NCBI RefSeq assembly: GCF_011089895.1
Contig: NZ_JAANAT010000001.1
Coordinates: 3,038,001-3,102,000 of the forward strand
Reading direction: 5' to 3'
Origin: Mucilaginibacter inviolabilis
GTDB taxonomy: Bacteria; Bacteroidota; Bacteroidia; Sphingobacteriales; Sphingobacteriaceae
DNA length: 64,000 nucleotides
Position 1 is the first letter of the stretch; every line of letters starts with the position of its first letter. A program made the translations under genes and the position numbers. Below the pieces are notes generated by a model. The model made no database searches. It saw only the letters and a program-made list of their open reading frames with translations, and was not told the DNA's origin. Shown here one piece after another: positions 16,922-26,230 of this stretch.

Positions 16922-17752
16922 TCAGGAAAAATGAATGAAGCTTTTTAGTTCATCTTGTAATCGGATTGCCGTTCCAATAAGCGTCTTGTCGGTGATGTGC
17001 AGATCAATCTCTATATCTTTACCTATGTGGCTCTCTTTAAATACATCTTTAAATTTGAAATACTTCAATGAAAAGTTCCAGTTATTTTCAAGAAAAGAGA
17101 AGAGTTGGGTATCTGCCCTGTTTAACAGAGAATAATTAACTACTATAAATGAGTCGTTGTTAAGTTTCTTAATACAGTTTAAAATATCCTGGTTATAAGC
17201 TATCCAGACTTTTAAAAATTTTGATGCATTTTCGTCGTAATATTTTTTAAGCCTGCGTGATCTTCTGAATTTCTGCCATACTAATCTGGATAAGTATTTA
17301 CGGCTCATATATTTCTGATCTACCTCTTTAAACTCCCGTCGCAGCAATGAACTTACAACCGACTGATAATCACGCAGGATAATTAAATAACAGGCTTCTG
17401 GCAGCAACTCCTGGTAAACATCTAAAAACAAACATGTACGCGGATCCTTCCAGCCCCATTGATCATATAGCTGCTGTTTAATTTTAATAATACTTTTCAG
17501 CTTCTCTTTTTCATATATAGAGAAAGTGTCTATTTGTACATCAGTTAAACCAGAAGATGGCAGATGGTTGTTATTCAAAACTTCCTCGTGCATTTTTAAA
17601 AATTCCACATCTTCAAAGTGGCCATCTTCATTTCCCCAACCCGGGCCAAGCAGTTGTTCGCCAAGTTGCAGCCCACATTTTGTAAGCCAGTTCGAGATCA
17701 ATGAGGTACCGGAACGGTGCATTCCGGCAATGATAAGGGTTCTTTTTTGCAT
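16922..17752 (-). CDS. Sulfotransferase family protein
   Basis: 276 aa. The 5'-phosphosulfate loop is IIAGMHRSGTSLISNWL near residue 8-24, and a second motif LIILRDYQSVVSSLLRREF matches the 3'-phosphate-binding RDP-type region (here RDY). Sulfotransferases move sulfate from PAPS to a sugar, lipid or protein acceptor. The gene lies 48 nt downstream of an APS kinase, which would make its PAPS donor, so the pair is probably one operon. The acceptor is not evident; no glycosyltransferase cluster is next to it. Confidence 0.8.
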   Translation of the reverse strand: MQKRTLIIAGMHRSGTSLISNWLTKCGLQLGEQLLGPGWGNEDGHFEDVEFLKMHEEVLNNNHLPSSGLTDVQIDTFSIYEKEKLKSIIKIKQQLYDQWGWKDPRTCLFLDVYQELLPEACYLIILRDYQSVVSSLLRREFKEVDQKYMSRKYLSRLVWQKFRRSRRLKKYYDENASKFLKVWIAYNQDILNCIKKLNNDSFIVVNYSLLNRADTQLFSFLENNWNFSLKYFKFKDVFKESHIGKDIEIDLHITDKTLIGTAIRLQDELKSFIHFS

Positions 17753-17800
17753 AATTTATAAAAGGACGATCGTTTTAAAATGCTTAAGCAGGTAAATAGC

Positions 17801-18364
17801 TTAAAAATTATCTGTCATTTTATTAGAAATTTTTTCGGTAGCGTAAAGGTTATTAAGTATAAAATAAACCAATAAAGAGGTGCTTTGCTGTATAGAGTTT
17901 TCGCTGGTATTAATATAAAGGTCAGCATCATAAGGCACATCAAACCGATCATTTATCCCGGTTAAGTTTAAGAGCTTATTGGGATGCCCTTCTGGTAAAA
18001 GAGCTCTCTGATAAAGACCTTTGGTATCGCGATCAATTAGTTTGTTAACCGGGCAGTCGATATGTACAATATTTACATCGTCGTACCGGTTGGCAAGCTC
18101 GCGTCTAACATCATCATAAGGGTTTATGGCACTGATAATGGGAACTATACCCTGGTTGGCGAAACGGCTGGCCACAAATCCCAATCTCCTGATGTTTTCG
18201 CTCCTGTCTTCCCTTGAAAATCCAAGATCTTTACAGATTTCCTGTCGATATTCATCGCCATCAATAATTTCAATCTTTATTCCGAGTTCTGTTAATTCGG
18301 CAGCAACATTTTTTGCTAATGTTGTTTTGCCAGCTCCTGATAGGCCGCAAAATAAAAGTATCAT
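17801..18364 (-). CDS. cysC: Adenylylsulfate (APS) kinase
   Basis: 187 aa. Walker A GLSGAGKTTLAKNV at residues 7-20, the APS-binding stretch DGDEYRQEICKDLGFSREDR and the lid motif KGLYQRALLPEG identify CysC, which phosphorylates APS to PAPS. It precedes a sulfotransferase by 48 nt. The ATP sulfurylase genes cysD and cysN are not in the window, so APS must be supplied from elsewhere. Confidence 0.9.
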   Translation of the reverse strand: MILLFCGLSGAGKTTLAKNVAAELTELGIKIEIIDGDEYRQEICKDLGFSREDRSENIRRLGFVASRFANQGIVPIISAINPYDDVRRELANRYDDVNIVHIDCPVNKLIDRDTKGLYQRALLPEGHPNKLLNLTGINDRFDVPYDADLYINTSENSIQQSTSLLVYFILNNLYATEKISNKMTDNF

Positions 18365-18462
18365 ACTCCTTAGTTAAGTTAATAAACATCATCTTGCGAA
18401 AGTCTTGCAGGACACTTTCTGAACGTGAACTTATAAAATAACTTACGCGTTACGACGCGGCC

Positions 18463-18486
18463 GATTGTAAAAGATTATTTACAATC
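18463..18486. repeat. Inverted repeat upstream of cysC (gap 18365-18655)
   Basis: Perfect 9-bp arms GATTGTAAA and TTTACAATC separated by 6 nt, about 100 nt before the cysC start. There is no T-run, so an operator is more likely than a terminator. I see no coding signal in the rest of this 290-nt gap; a 69-codon plus-strand frame here overlaps the holA end and looks random. Confidence 0.4.
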
Positions 18487-18655
18487 AGGTATAATACTTT
18501 CGTTGGAGATAATTTCAGAATACTTAAACCGCACAGAAAGGCCCTTAAAGGCAGTTTTTGACCAAACTCTGAGCTTTACGTGTAATCATTTCCAAATGAT
18601 ACACCTAACAGAAATGTTACGCACATTAACCGGGCTGCAAACAACAAGCAGTGGT

Positions 18656-19678
18656 TTAATGAAGAATTTTAAACATCAGTTCTTTCATCAACTCGCCATG
18701 CGGTGCATTTGACTCAACACCTTTACTTTTCAAATCATACTCGCGCAGATAACTAATGATTTGCATAGTTTTTTGATAATTATAGCTACGACCGGCTTGC
18801 TCATAATCTTTTACAAAAAACGGGTTTACCCCCAGTTCCCGGGCCAGGTTTTGCTGCGATTTATCTTTTACATAATGAAAGGCCAGCACCTTACTAAAGT
18901 AGTTATTCAGATTGCCCAGCACCAGCACAATAGGATTGGCCTTGGGATTGGCCTCAAAATAATTGATGATCTGGTTAACTTTATAAGCATCTTTTTTACT
19001 CAGGGCCGTTTGCAGTTCAAATACGTTATACTCTTTGCTGATGCCTATATTATCCTGGATATGTTTAAGCGTGATCTCCTGACCGGCAGCCACATTAAGC
19101 ATTAGTTTTTCAAGCTCGTTGGCAATTTTTGAAAGATCATTGCCCAGATATTCCGAAAGCATAGCTGATGCCTGTGCGTTGATCTTATACCCTTTATCAC
19201 TGATATAACCTTCTATCCAGGCCGGCACCTTATTATCATATAATGGTGCCGATTCAAAAACGATCCCATTTTTTTCAATGGCTTTATATGTTTTTTTCCG
19301 CTTATCAAACTTGCCGTATTTGTAGCAGAACACTAATATGGTACTTGGCAAAGGGTTTTCGAGATAGCTTAATACAGGATCGATACCTTTTTTGCCGTCA
19401 TCATCCTTCCCCCATTTCATCTCCTGCGCCTCCTTTACCAATACTACCTGGTAATCGGCCATCATGGGGTAACGCTTAGCCGCGTTAAGCACCGTCATCA
19501 TGTCGGTATCCTTGCCGTATACTACGGTTTGATTAAAACCTTTTTCGGCATCCGGTAACAGGCTATGTTCAATATAATTGCTTACCAGGTCAATAAAATA
19601 AGGTTCTTCACCATGCAACAGATACAAGGGCTTGTATTTACGGTTCTTTATATCTTTTAATAGCTCTGCTGCGGACAT
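18656..19678 (-). CDS. holA: DNA polymerase III subunit delta
   Basis: 340 aa from the ATG at 19678 (MSAAELLKDIKNRKYKPLYL). LLHGEEPYFID is the family start of the clamp-loader fold, and the distal three-helix collar region includes NPFFVKDYEQAGRSYNY. The delta subunit opens the beta clamp. A start 21 nt further upstream is possible, but it overlaps an exact -7 box (19697-19704), which favours the shorter protein. It is divergent from the HsdR_N-like gene, an arrangement I associate with this order in other Bacteroidota. Confidence 0.9.
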   Translation of the reverse strand: MSAAELLKDIKNRKYKPLYLLHGEEPYFIDLVSNYIEHSLLPDAEKGFNQTVVYGKDTDMMTVLNAAKRYPMMADYQVVLVKEAQEMKWGKDDDGKKGIDPVLSYLENPLPSTILVFCYKYGKFDKRKKTYKAIEKNGIVFESAPLYDNKVPAWIEGYISDKGYKINAQASAMLSEYLGNDLSKIANELEKLMLNVAAGQEITLKHIQDNIGISKEYNVFELQTALSKKDAYKVNQIINYFEANPKANPIVLVLGNLNNYFSKVLAFHYVKDKSQQNLARELGVNPFFVKDYEQAGRSYNYQKTMQIISYLREYDLKSKGVESNAPHGELMKELMFKILH

Positions 19679-19696
19679 CTTTTTTAATTCAAAATT

Positions 19697-19704
19697 CAAA
19701 AGTA
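19697..19704 (-). promoter_or_regulatory. -7 box of holA
   Basis: Minus-strand TACTTTTG, an exact match to TAnnTTTG, 18 nt before the chosen start codon. Confidence 0.55.
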
Positions 19705-19833
19705 AAAATTGCGAAGCACTCTTGAACTACAAAAAAGAAATAAACATCCGTGAAAAATTCAAAACCGGTATAGTGTTAAAATTAAAGCTAAAAATCCCTT
19801 TTAATTTAATTACCCCTGATGATTAGCATTTTT

Positions 19834-19855
19834 TACTTTTGAATTTTTACTTTTG
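19834..19855 (+). promoter_or_regulatory. Tandem exact -7 boxes of the HsdR_N-like gene
   Basis: TACTTTTG occurs twice, at 19834-19841 and 19848-19855, inside a 14-nt direct repeat. The second box ends 9 nt before the ATG at 19865. An in-frame TTG at 19853 lies inside it and is therefore an unlikely start. Confidence 0.5.
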
Positions 19856-19864
19856 AATTTAAAA

Positions 19865-20326
19865 ATGGATCTGCTGCAGCCGCTTAATCTTCCTCCTTAC
19901 CCTTTTAAGATTACCGATCAGAACGGTCAGCTCAGTTTATTTGATGAGATCAGAAAGAGAAACATCATCATTACTCCCGAGGAATGGGTACGCCAGCATT
20001 TTGTACAATATCTTATTAAACACAAAAACTATCCACGTGCATTAATTAAGCTGGAAGGTGGGATGAAACTTAACGGACTACAAAAACGAACTGATATTGT
20101 TGTATTTAATACCGAAGGTAAACGAATATTGATTGTGGAGTGCAAAGCTCCTTTCATAAGCATTGATCAAAAAGTTTTTGACCAGATAGCCAGGTACAAT
20201 ATGGTTCACCAGGTACCGTTACTGGCCGTTAGCAATGGTTTGCAACATTATTATTGCCGTATAGATCACATCAACAAAAAGTATCTGTTTTTGGAGGATC
20301 TGCCTGCTTATCCAGAAGCGCTTTAA
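19865..20326 (+). CDS. HsdR N-terminal-like nuclease-fold protein
   Basis: 153 aa, small for any restriction subunit. It matches the stand-alone 'type I restriction enzyme R protein N-terminal' family: EEWVRQHFVQYLI, LEGGMKLNGLQKRTDIVVF and ILIVECKAP. The last three blocks read as the PD-(D/E)xK fold, with Asp in RTDIVVF, then E and K in VECK. No helicase, specificity or methylase gene is near, so this is not a restriction system. DNA end or replication-linked work is possible from its place beside holA. The gene ends 4 nt inside the convergent hybrid kinase gene. Confidence 0.8.
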   Translation: MDLLQPLNLPPYPFKITDQNGQLSLFDEIRKRNIIITPEEWVRQHFVQYLIKHKNYPRALIKLEGGMKLNGLQKRTDIVVFNTEGKRILIVECKAPFISIDQKVFDQIARYNMVHQVPLLAVSNGLQHYYCRIDHINKKYLFLEDLPAYPEAL

Positions 20327-22128
20327 ATCAATGCTATCAGGTTTTGTATCTTCTCCAGTAGTTCGTCGGGTTTAAATGGTTTGGATACATAATCGTTCAT
20401 CCCCACTCTAAATACCCTATCCTTTATATCAACCAGGGCTGAGGCGGTTAGTGCAATGATGGGGATCCTTGCCTTTTTGGGATCGGCCATTTTCCTGATT
20501 TCCTGAGCAGCATCAAAGCCGTTCATTACCGGCATCTGCAGATCCATCAGTATAATATCAAAATTACCATATTGCATAAACTCAACGGCGCGTTCGCCAT
20601 TTTCGGCAATAGTGGGTATTATTTTCCATTTTGATAGCAGCTTCTTCATCAGCATAACATTTACCATGTTATCTTCGGCAATAAGTACTTTCAGGCTTTT
20701 CAAGCCTTCTTCTTCGGCTGTTTCTGCCTGTTTACCCATGCCAGCGGCAATCACTTCTGTTGATACGGAGAGTTCCATATTAAATAAAAACTCAGATCCT
20801 TCACCAATTTTACTGATCACCTCAATGTGTGTACCTTGCAATTCGAGCAGACGTTTTACAATGGCCAAACCAAGTCCGGTACCTCCATACTCACGTGTGG
20901 TAGCTAATGACTCCTGCGTAAATGGTTCAAAGATATTTTTCAGGCTACTGTCTTTGATGCCTATACCGGTATCTTTTATAGAAAACCTTACGGTAAGGGT
21001 GTTATGCCTATCCTCCTGGCAGGTAACATTCACCCACACATTGCCCTTAGGGGTAAACTTTATAGCATTATTAACCAGGTTAAAAACCACCTGGGTGATA
21101 CGGGTTGGATCGCCAAAAAAAACTTTGTTTTTCAGGGCATTGTCAACAGTAAGGGAAAACTGCAGGCCTTTTTCGTGAGCCTTTAGCATCTGCCCCCCGC
21201 AAATATTATACATCAGCTCAACCAGGTCAAAACGAACATTTTCAAACACCAGTTTCCCCGATTCAATTTTGTTAAAGTCGAGCACATCATTTACGATGGC
21301 CAGCAGGTTATTTGCCGAAAATTTCAATATTTCCAGGTTCTCCTTTTGTTCTGGCCTCGGGCTGCCCATCATCAACAAATTACTCATGCCAATCACCGCA
21401 TTTAATGGAGTACGGATCTCATGCGACATAGTTGATAAAAACTCAGATTGGGCATGTGCCGATTTCTCCGCCTTCTCAATAGCCTTTTCTAGTTTCTGAT
21501 TCAAGGCTTTTTGTTCATGAGCACTTTCTTTCAGCTGTTTCAAGTTTTTTATAAACGCGTTATAAAGATGGCTATGAATAAAAATGAGCAATATAAAATT
21601 GGCAAACAGACTAATCACAATGGTTGATTGATCTATCTTATCGGGCTTTATGGGTATTAAATAATTGTAATTATGCTCAATAAACAAAAAAAGCAGTATA
21701 GGTACTGTATTCAACAGGGAATAGATCAGTCCCCATTTTTGGCCCAGCATATAATAGCTGAATACAATCACGATAATAACTACCTGCACCGTAACTATAT
21801 TGATGCTTTGCAACGATACGTATACAATACTTACATTGAGCAAAGTGCCCACAACGAGCAACACGTGGGATATAGCAAGCCAGTTTGGTTTGTATGTTAG
21901 CGCTTTAAACAATACAATGATGCTGAGCATTAAAAATAAAGAAGTATAGGCCAGCATCATCTGCCCCTGAAAATAAACACTGGTTAACAATGCAGCAGCA
22001 GCTACAAATACCAGAAAGAAACCATAATATAATAAACGTATGCGCGCCTGATCAAGAACAGATTGTTCCTTTGAAATGATTTTGTAGATAGAGAAGTTAA
22101 AAAAACTTGCTTTTTGGCACATACTCAA
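20323..22128 (-). CDS. Membrane hybrid sensor histidine kinase/response regulator
   Basis: 601 aa. The N-terminal ~195 residues hold about six hydrophobic segments with no large extracellular loop, suggesting sensing within the membrane. A short coiled coil (LNQKLEKAIEKAEKSAHAQ) leads to HisKA (STMSHEIRTPLNAVIG; His236) and the ATPase domain (GGTGLGLAIVKRLLELQG). A receiver domain follows after ~475: LKVLIAEDNMVN, the phospho-acceptor LMDLQMP with Asp529, and the lysine in DYVSKPF. No DNA-binding output is attached, so phosphate presumably passes to another regulator or acts within the protein. Confidence 0.92.
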   Translation of the reverse strand: MSMCQKASFFNFSIYKIISKEQSVLDQARIRLLYYGFFLVFVAAAALLTSVYFQGQMMLAYTSLFLMLSIIVLFKALTYKPNWLAISHVLLVVGTLLNVSIVYVSLQSINIVTVQVVIIVIVFSYYMLGQKWGLIYSLLNTVPILLFLFIEHNYNYLIPIKPDKIDQSTIVISLFANFILLIFIHSHLYNAFIKNLKQLKESAHEQKALNQKLEKAIEKAEKSAHAQSEFLSTMSHEIRTPLNAVIGMSNLLMMGSPRPEQKENLEILKFSANNLLAIVNDVLDFNKIESGKLVFENVRFDLVELMYNICGGQMLKAHEKGLQFSLTVDNALKNKVFFGDPTRITQVVFNLVNNAIKFTPKGNVWVNVTCQEDRHNTLTVRFSIKDTGIGIKDSSLKNIFEPFTQESLATTREYGGTGLGLAIVKRLLELQGTHIEVISKIGEGSEFLFNMELSVSTEVIAAGMGKQAETAEEEGLKSLKVLIAEDNMVNVMLMKKLLSKWKIIPTIAENGERAVEFMQYGNFDIILMDLQMPVMNGFDAAQEIRKMADPKKARIPIIALTASALVDIKDRVFRVGMNDYVSKPFKPDELLEKIQNLIALI

Positions 22129-22211
22129 ACGGCAAACATTTTACTAATGCTTAAGCCAACCAGGGCAGTACTGGTTAGCTTAAGCTGTTTGCAGCGAGCT
22201 TTTATATGCAA

Positions 22212-24872
22212 TTAGCCAGCCAAATCATCAAGACCTTTTTGGATGATCTGTAATTTGGCTTCGGCATCAGCTTTTTTACGCTGTTCAATATCAATAATTT
22301 CGGGTTTGGCATTGCTCATAAAACGTTCGTTATTCAGCTTTGCATTTACCGATTTTAAAAATCCTAAAAGATATTCCTTCTCTTTTTCCAGTCTTTCACG
22401 TTCTGCTACCGGATCAATTTCTTCTTGAAAAGGAACAAAAAACTCATCTGTTGAAGCTAAAAAGCTGATAGCCCCGTTCACTTTATCCGTAACTGCCGAA
22501 AACTGGCTTATATTTCCAAGCCGGGCTATTATTGCCTCATATTCCAGATAATTTATACCAGAATTAGCTTTTACAAAAAGCTCAAGCGGCTCTTTGTCAG
22601 CAATATGTTTTGTTTTGCGGGTGTTCCGAATGGCAGCAATAACTTCCTTCACTGTTTCAACCTCAGTTAGTAGCCGTGCATTAATTTCCCCAATAATTGG
22701 CAATTGTGCAACAATACAGCATTCTTTTTCGGCACGTTCGCCAAACAGTTCATCATGCCATAATTCCTCGGTCAGGAAAGGCATAAACGGATGTAAAACT
22801 TTTAATATATTTTCAAAGAATTGTATGGTAGCTGAATAAGTTGCCCGGTCAATTGGGTGCTGATATACCGGTTTGATCATCTCCAGATACCAGGCACAGA
22901 AATCGTCCCATACCAGTTTATAAGTGGCCATTAAAGCTTCGGATAAACGGTATTGCGCAAAATTATCTTCTATTTCGCCTAAGGCCTGGTCAAAGCGGTT
23001 TGCAAACCATTCTATAGCTATAGTATTTGGGTTAGCAAGGGTATCATCAACTTCCCAGCCTTTTACCAGCTTAAACGCGTTCCATATTTTATTGGCAAAG
23101 CCACTGCCTTGTTTACAATAGCTTTCGTCGAACATCAAATCATTACCAGCAGGCGAGCAAAGCAGCATACCCACACGCACCCCATCAGCACCATAAGTCT
23201 CGATCAGGTCAAGCGGGTCCGGCGAGTTACCTAAGGATTTGGACATTTTCCGGCCCAGTTTATCCCTTACTATACCGGTAAGGTACACATTCCGGAAAGG
23301 TATTTCGCCTCTGAATTCATGCCCGGCCATAATCATTCTGGCCACCCAGAAAAACAGAATTTCAGGTGCGGTTACCAGATCGTTAGTCGGGTAATAATAG
23401 TTGATATCTGCATTGTTCGGATCTTTAAATCCGCCAAATACCGATATAGGCCATAACCATGACGAAAACCAGGTATCAACCACATCGGGGTCCTGGGTCA
23501 GATCATGAGCGGTGAGTGCCGGATTTTTGAGTTTGGCTTCAACCAATGCATCTTCTGCATTTTTGGCGATAACAAATTCGCCGTTTGGTAAATACCAGGC
23601 TGGGATCTGTTGCCCCCACCATAACTGGCGACTGATATTCCAATCCCTTACATTTTCCATCCAATGGCGGTAGGTATTGATAAATTTATCAGGTATCAGT
23701 TTAATCTCGCCATTCAGTACATAATCCAATGCAGGTTTAGCCATTTCGCCCATTTTGCAAAACCATTGCATGGATAACTTTGGCTCGATAACCGCATCCG
23801 TACGTTCCGAAAAACCGATCTGCGATTTATAATCCTCTACTTTATCCAGCGCGCCGGCTTCTTCCAGCAACACGGCTATTTTTTTACGGGCCGCGAAACG
23901 GTCGACACCAACAAGTATCTGGGCTTTCTCGTTCAGCGTACCATCGTCATTTAAAATATCGATAACAGGCAGATTGTGTTTCTGGCCAAGTTCGTAGTCA
24001 TTCAAATCATGCGCTGGGGTAACCTTCAAACAGCCGGTACCAAAATCCATCGTCACATATTCGTCCAGGATAACCGGTATCTCGCGGTTAATCAGCGGGA
24101 TAAAAACCCTTTTCCCATGCAGGTGCAAATACCGTTCATCATTCGGGTTAATACAAATTGCTGCATCTGCCATGATTGTCTCAGGACGAGTCGTCGCAAT
24201 CGTAAGATATTCTGTAGGTGCAGCTACATGATTAGCCGCTTTATTAACTAAATCCGAAACAATCTCATACTTAATATAGTACAGTTTCTGATTTACCTCC
24301 TTGCGGATAACTTCCTCGTCGGATACAGCGGTTTTACTCTGCGGATCCCAGTTTACCATGCGGATGCCGCGGTAGATGAGCCCTTTTTTGTGCAGGTGGA
24401 TAAAAGTATCAATTACCGCTTCGGACATATCCGCGTCCATGGTGAATTTGGTGCGGCTCCAATCGCAGGATGCGCCTAGTTTTTTAAGCTGTTCCAGGAT
24501 GATACCGCCGTATTTCTCTTTCCATTCCAACGCATAAGCCAAAAATTCGGGCCGGGTAAGATCGGCTTTGCTGATACCACGCTCTTTGAGCATAGCCACA
24601 ACTTTAGCCTCGGTAGCAATACTGGCGTGGTCGGTTCCGGGAACCCAGCAGGCATTTTTGCCTTTCATACGGGCGCGGCGAACCAATACATCCTGTATGG
24701 TATTATTCAACATATGCCCCATATGCAGAACGCCGGTAACATTGGGTGGCGGAATGACTATGGTGTAGGGCTCACGCTCATCAGGCACCGATTTAAAAAA
24801 ATCGTGCTTTAACCAGTAACTATACCACTTCTCTTCGGTTTCTTTGGGCAAATATGTTTTAGCAATACTCAT
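22212..24872 (-). CDS. valS: Valyl-tRNA synthetase
   Basis: 886 aa, normal length. Class I marks are PPNVTGVLHMGHMLNNTI (HIGH type), WVPGTDHASIATEAKV and the KMSKS loop in RKMSKSLGNSPDPLDLI. The editing domain includes TTRPETIMADAAICINP. The C-terminal coiled-coil arm (AERERLEKEKEYLLGFLKSV) binds the tRNA elbow. The ATG at 24872 is chosen because a TTG three codons upstream lies in an exact -7 box, which would leave a leader of only a few bases. Confidence 0.97.
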   Translation of the reverse strand: MSIAKTYLPKETEEKWYSYWLKHDFFKSVPDEREPYTIVIPPPNVTGVLHMGHMLNNTIQDVLVRRARMKGKNACWVPGTDHASIATEAKVVAMLKERGISKADLTRPEFLAYALEWKEKYGGIILEQLKKLGASCDWSRTKFTMDADMSEAVIDTFIHLHKKGLIYRGIRMVNWDPQSKTAVSDEEVIRKEVNQKLYYIKYEIVSDLVNKAANHVAAPTEYLTIATTRPETIMADAAICINPNDERYLHLHGKRVFIPLINREIPVILDEYVTMDFGTGCLKVTPAHDLNDYELGQKHNLPVIDILNDDGTLNEKAQILVGVDRFAARKKIAVLLEEAGALDKVEDYKSQIGFSERTDAVIEPKLSMQWFCKMGEMAKPALDYVLNGEIKLIPDKFINTYRHWMENVRDWNISRQLWWGQQIPAWYLPNGEFVIAKNAEDALVEAKLKNPALTAHDLTQDPDVVDTWFSSWLWPISVFGGFKDPNNADINYYYPTNDLVTAPEILFFWVARMIMAGHEFRGEIPFRNVYLTGIVRDKLGRKMSKSLGNSPDPLDLIETYGADGVRVGMLLCSPAGNDLMFDESYCKQGSGFANKIWNAFKLVKGWEVDDTLANPNTIAIEWFANRFDQALGEIEDNFAQYRLSEALMATYKLVWDDFCAWYLEMIKPVYQHPIDRATYSATIQFFENILKVLHPFMPFLTEELWHDELFGERAEKECCIVAQLPIIGEINARLLTEVETVKEVIAAIRNTRKTKHIADKEPLELFVKANSGINYLEYEAIIARLGNISQFSAVTDKVNGAISFLASTDEFFVPFQEEIDPVAERERLEKEKEYLLGFLKSVNAKLNNERFMSNAKPEIIDIEQRKKADAEAKLQIIQKGLDDLAG

Positions 24873-24878
24873 AACGCG

Positions 24879-24886
24879 CAAAAATA
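24879..24886 (-). promoter_or_regulatory. -7 box of valS, next to the start codon
   Basis: Minus-strand TATTTTTG, an exact match to TAnnTTTG, with 6 nt between box and ATG. The transcript would be leaderless or nearly so. Confidence 0.5.
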
Positions 24887-25190
24887 GGGATTTGCACGCT
24901 TACTTCATAGCTGATAGTTCATGGATAATTGTTTAACATTTTACCCCTGTATTTTGGCAGCCCAAATGGCAAACAAAAACTTTTTAAAGTTTTATTTTAA
25001 CACTTTTTTGCCCTAAAACCTGGCAAAAACACTGCAAAAACATTCGAAAATTGATTCAAAACCATCGATTTTAACACTTTTTAACAAATCCCGGGCAGGA
25101 TTTAAGAGGTTTAAAAAGATTTATATAATTGATATTCAAATAACTAAATTAAAAATAGTCGGTTTTTGGGCCCTATTTCCTTTTAACTAA
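24887..25190. other. AT-rich gap upstream of valS
   Basis: No coding signal. The phrase TTTTAACACTTTTT occurs twice, around 24996 and 25068. A tRNA-responsive leader is not recognisable and would be unusual in this phylum. Confidence 0.4.
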
Positions 25191-25229
25191 ACAGCCCGGT
25201 CATCTCTTTTGGAGAGATAATCGGGCTGT
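25191..25229 (-). terminator. Hairpin after the TetR-MFS-isochorismatase operon
   Basis: ACAGCCCG (25191-25198) pairs with CGGGCTGT (25222-25229) and an inner ATCTCT/AGAGAT pair extends the stem. It lies 73 nt downstream of the isochorismatase stop. The T-run is weak on the minus strand. Confidence 0.5.
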
Positions 25230-25301
25230 GCTATATACAAATATACGTTTTTTTTGAGTGGGATAAAAGCTCCCGGGGAGGCAAAATTTTAAATTACCGC
25301 G

Positions 25302-25874
25302 CTACAAGGTTTGCCATTCATCCACGGTGAGCACATCTGCCTGGCGCGGGAAAACTTTGGTGGTGAGTACGTGGTGTACTTCCTCGTCGCCATCGGCGCA
25401 GCAATCACTTAGTACGGTTAAGCGATAATCTTTATCAGCTGCTTCGCGCAGGGTTGATAAAACTACTCCGCTGGTAGATATACCGGTGAGCACCAGGTGC
25501 TGAGCGCCATAAGCACTTAAAACAACTTGCAGATCGCTGCCGGTAAACGCGCTGAAACGGCGTTTAGTAACCACAACTTCACCAGCCTGCGGTTTTAAAT
25601 CGTCATGAACCTGCATAAACTCGGCCATGTTAACACTCGCGAACCGCTCTTTATTGGCAATGAAGCTTTTATTGTTCGGACTAACCTCCGGAGAACCTGG
25701 CCGGAAACCAACTACTACATAGATAACCGGAATTTTTTGATCACGCGCTTTCGCGATTGCTTTGGCTGTATTGCTCAGGATAGCTGCCGCGTTGGGCAGT
25801 GCAGCCAGCATGGGTACTATACCCGCCTGCATATCCATAACCAAAAGGGCTGTGTTTATTTTATTTTGTTCCAT
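25302..25874 (-). CDS. Isochorismatase-family (cysteine hydrolase fold) protein lacking the usual cysteine
   Basis: 190 aa. The fold is shown by ALLVMDMQAGIV with the catalytic aspartate, VVVTKRRFSAFTGSDLQ with the lysine, and the cis-peptide region LTGISTSGVVLSTLREAAD. In amidases and nicotinamidases of this family the nucleophilic cysteine precedes a valine before the TxR motif; here the aligned residue is valine. True isochorismatases such as PhzD also do without that cysteine, so hydrolysis of a vinyl ether or a non-catalytic role are both possible. It is the last gene of a TetR-led operon, 30 nt after a small membrane protein gene. Confidence 0.85.
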   Translation of the reverse strand: MEQNKINTALLVMDMQAGIVPMLAALPNAAAILSNTAKAIAKARDQKIPVIYVVVGFRPGSPEVSPNNKSFIANKERFASVNMAEFMQVHDDLKPQAGEVVVTKRRFSAFTGSDLQVVLSAYGAQHLVLTGISTSGVVLSTLREAADKDYRLTVLSDCCADGDEEVHHVLTTKVFPRQADVLTVDEWQTL

Positions 25875-25904
25875 TTTTTGTTTTTATGATGATTAATTTT
25901 CTGA

Positions 25905-26213
25905 TTAAATCTTGTCCTTATGTACAAAGTTCAGGGCTCCAAAAATGCTCATACAGGCAAAACCAATAAAGCAGATCAGGACAGATAGGTTGTCATCAAC
26001 AGATACTTTACCACACCTGAAAAGCAGGTAAGCTACTGCTAAATTAAACAGGGCCCATAATACGTTTACCAGCGGGGTTGATAAGCCTTTACCTGGCGGT
26101 TTGGCAAAAGGCGTAGGAAAGTGATCGCCGGCGATGCCTTTAATAAAATGCGGAACAAAGTTGGCCAGGAACATACCCGCCCAAAAACCGCCGAAATAAT
26201 TATACCATTGCAT
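25905..26213 (-). CDS. Small membrane protein, unknown function
   Basis: 102 aa from the ATG at 26213 (MQWYNYFGGFWAGMFLANFV). About three hydrophobic segments: residues 5-22, 48-63 and 75-92. Between the first two is the polar loop GDHFPTPFAKPPGKG. A longer frame begins inside the MFS gene but adds a non-membrane, cysteine-rich stretch with no support. It starts 17 nt after the MFS stop, so it is likely co-expressed with the transporter. I do not recognise the family. Confidence 0.7.
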   Translation of the reverse strand: MQWYNYFGGFWAGMFLANFVPHFIKGIAGDHFPTPFAKPPGKGLSTPLVNVLWALFNLAVAYLLFRCGKVSVDDNLSVLICFIGFACMSIFGALNFVHKDKI

Positions 26214-26230
26214 ACTAAATAGTTTAATGA

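Noticed and set aside
18503..18712. 69-codon plus-strand frame overlapping the end of holA
   Set aside because: No family features, runs into a well-supported gene on the other strand.
19865..20326. Type I restriction system
   Set aside because: Only the HsdR N-terminal nuclease-like fold is present in a 153-aa protein; no helicase, HsdS or HsdM nearby.
24960..25190. tRNA-sensing leader upstream of valS
   Set aside because: No specifier-type stems recognisable, valS has its own box 6 nt from the start, and T-boxes are not typical of this phylum.
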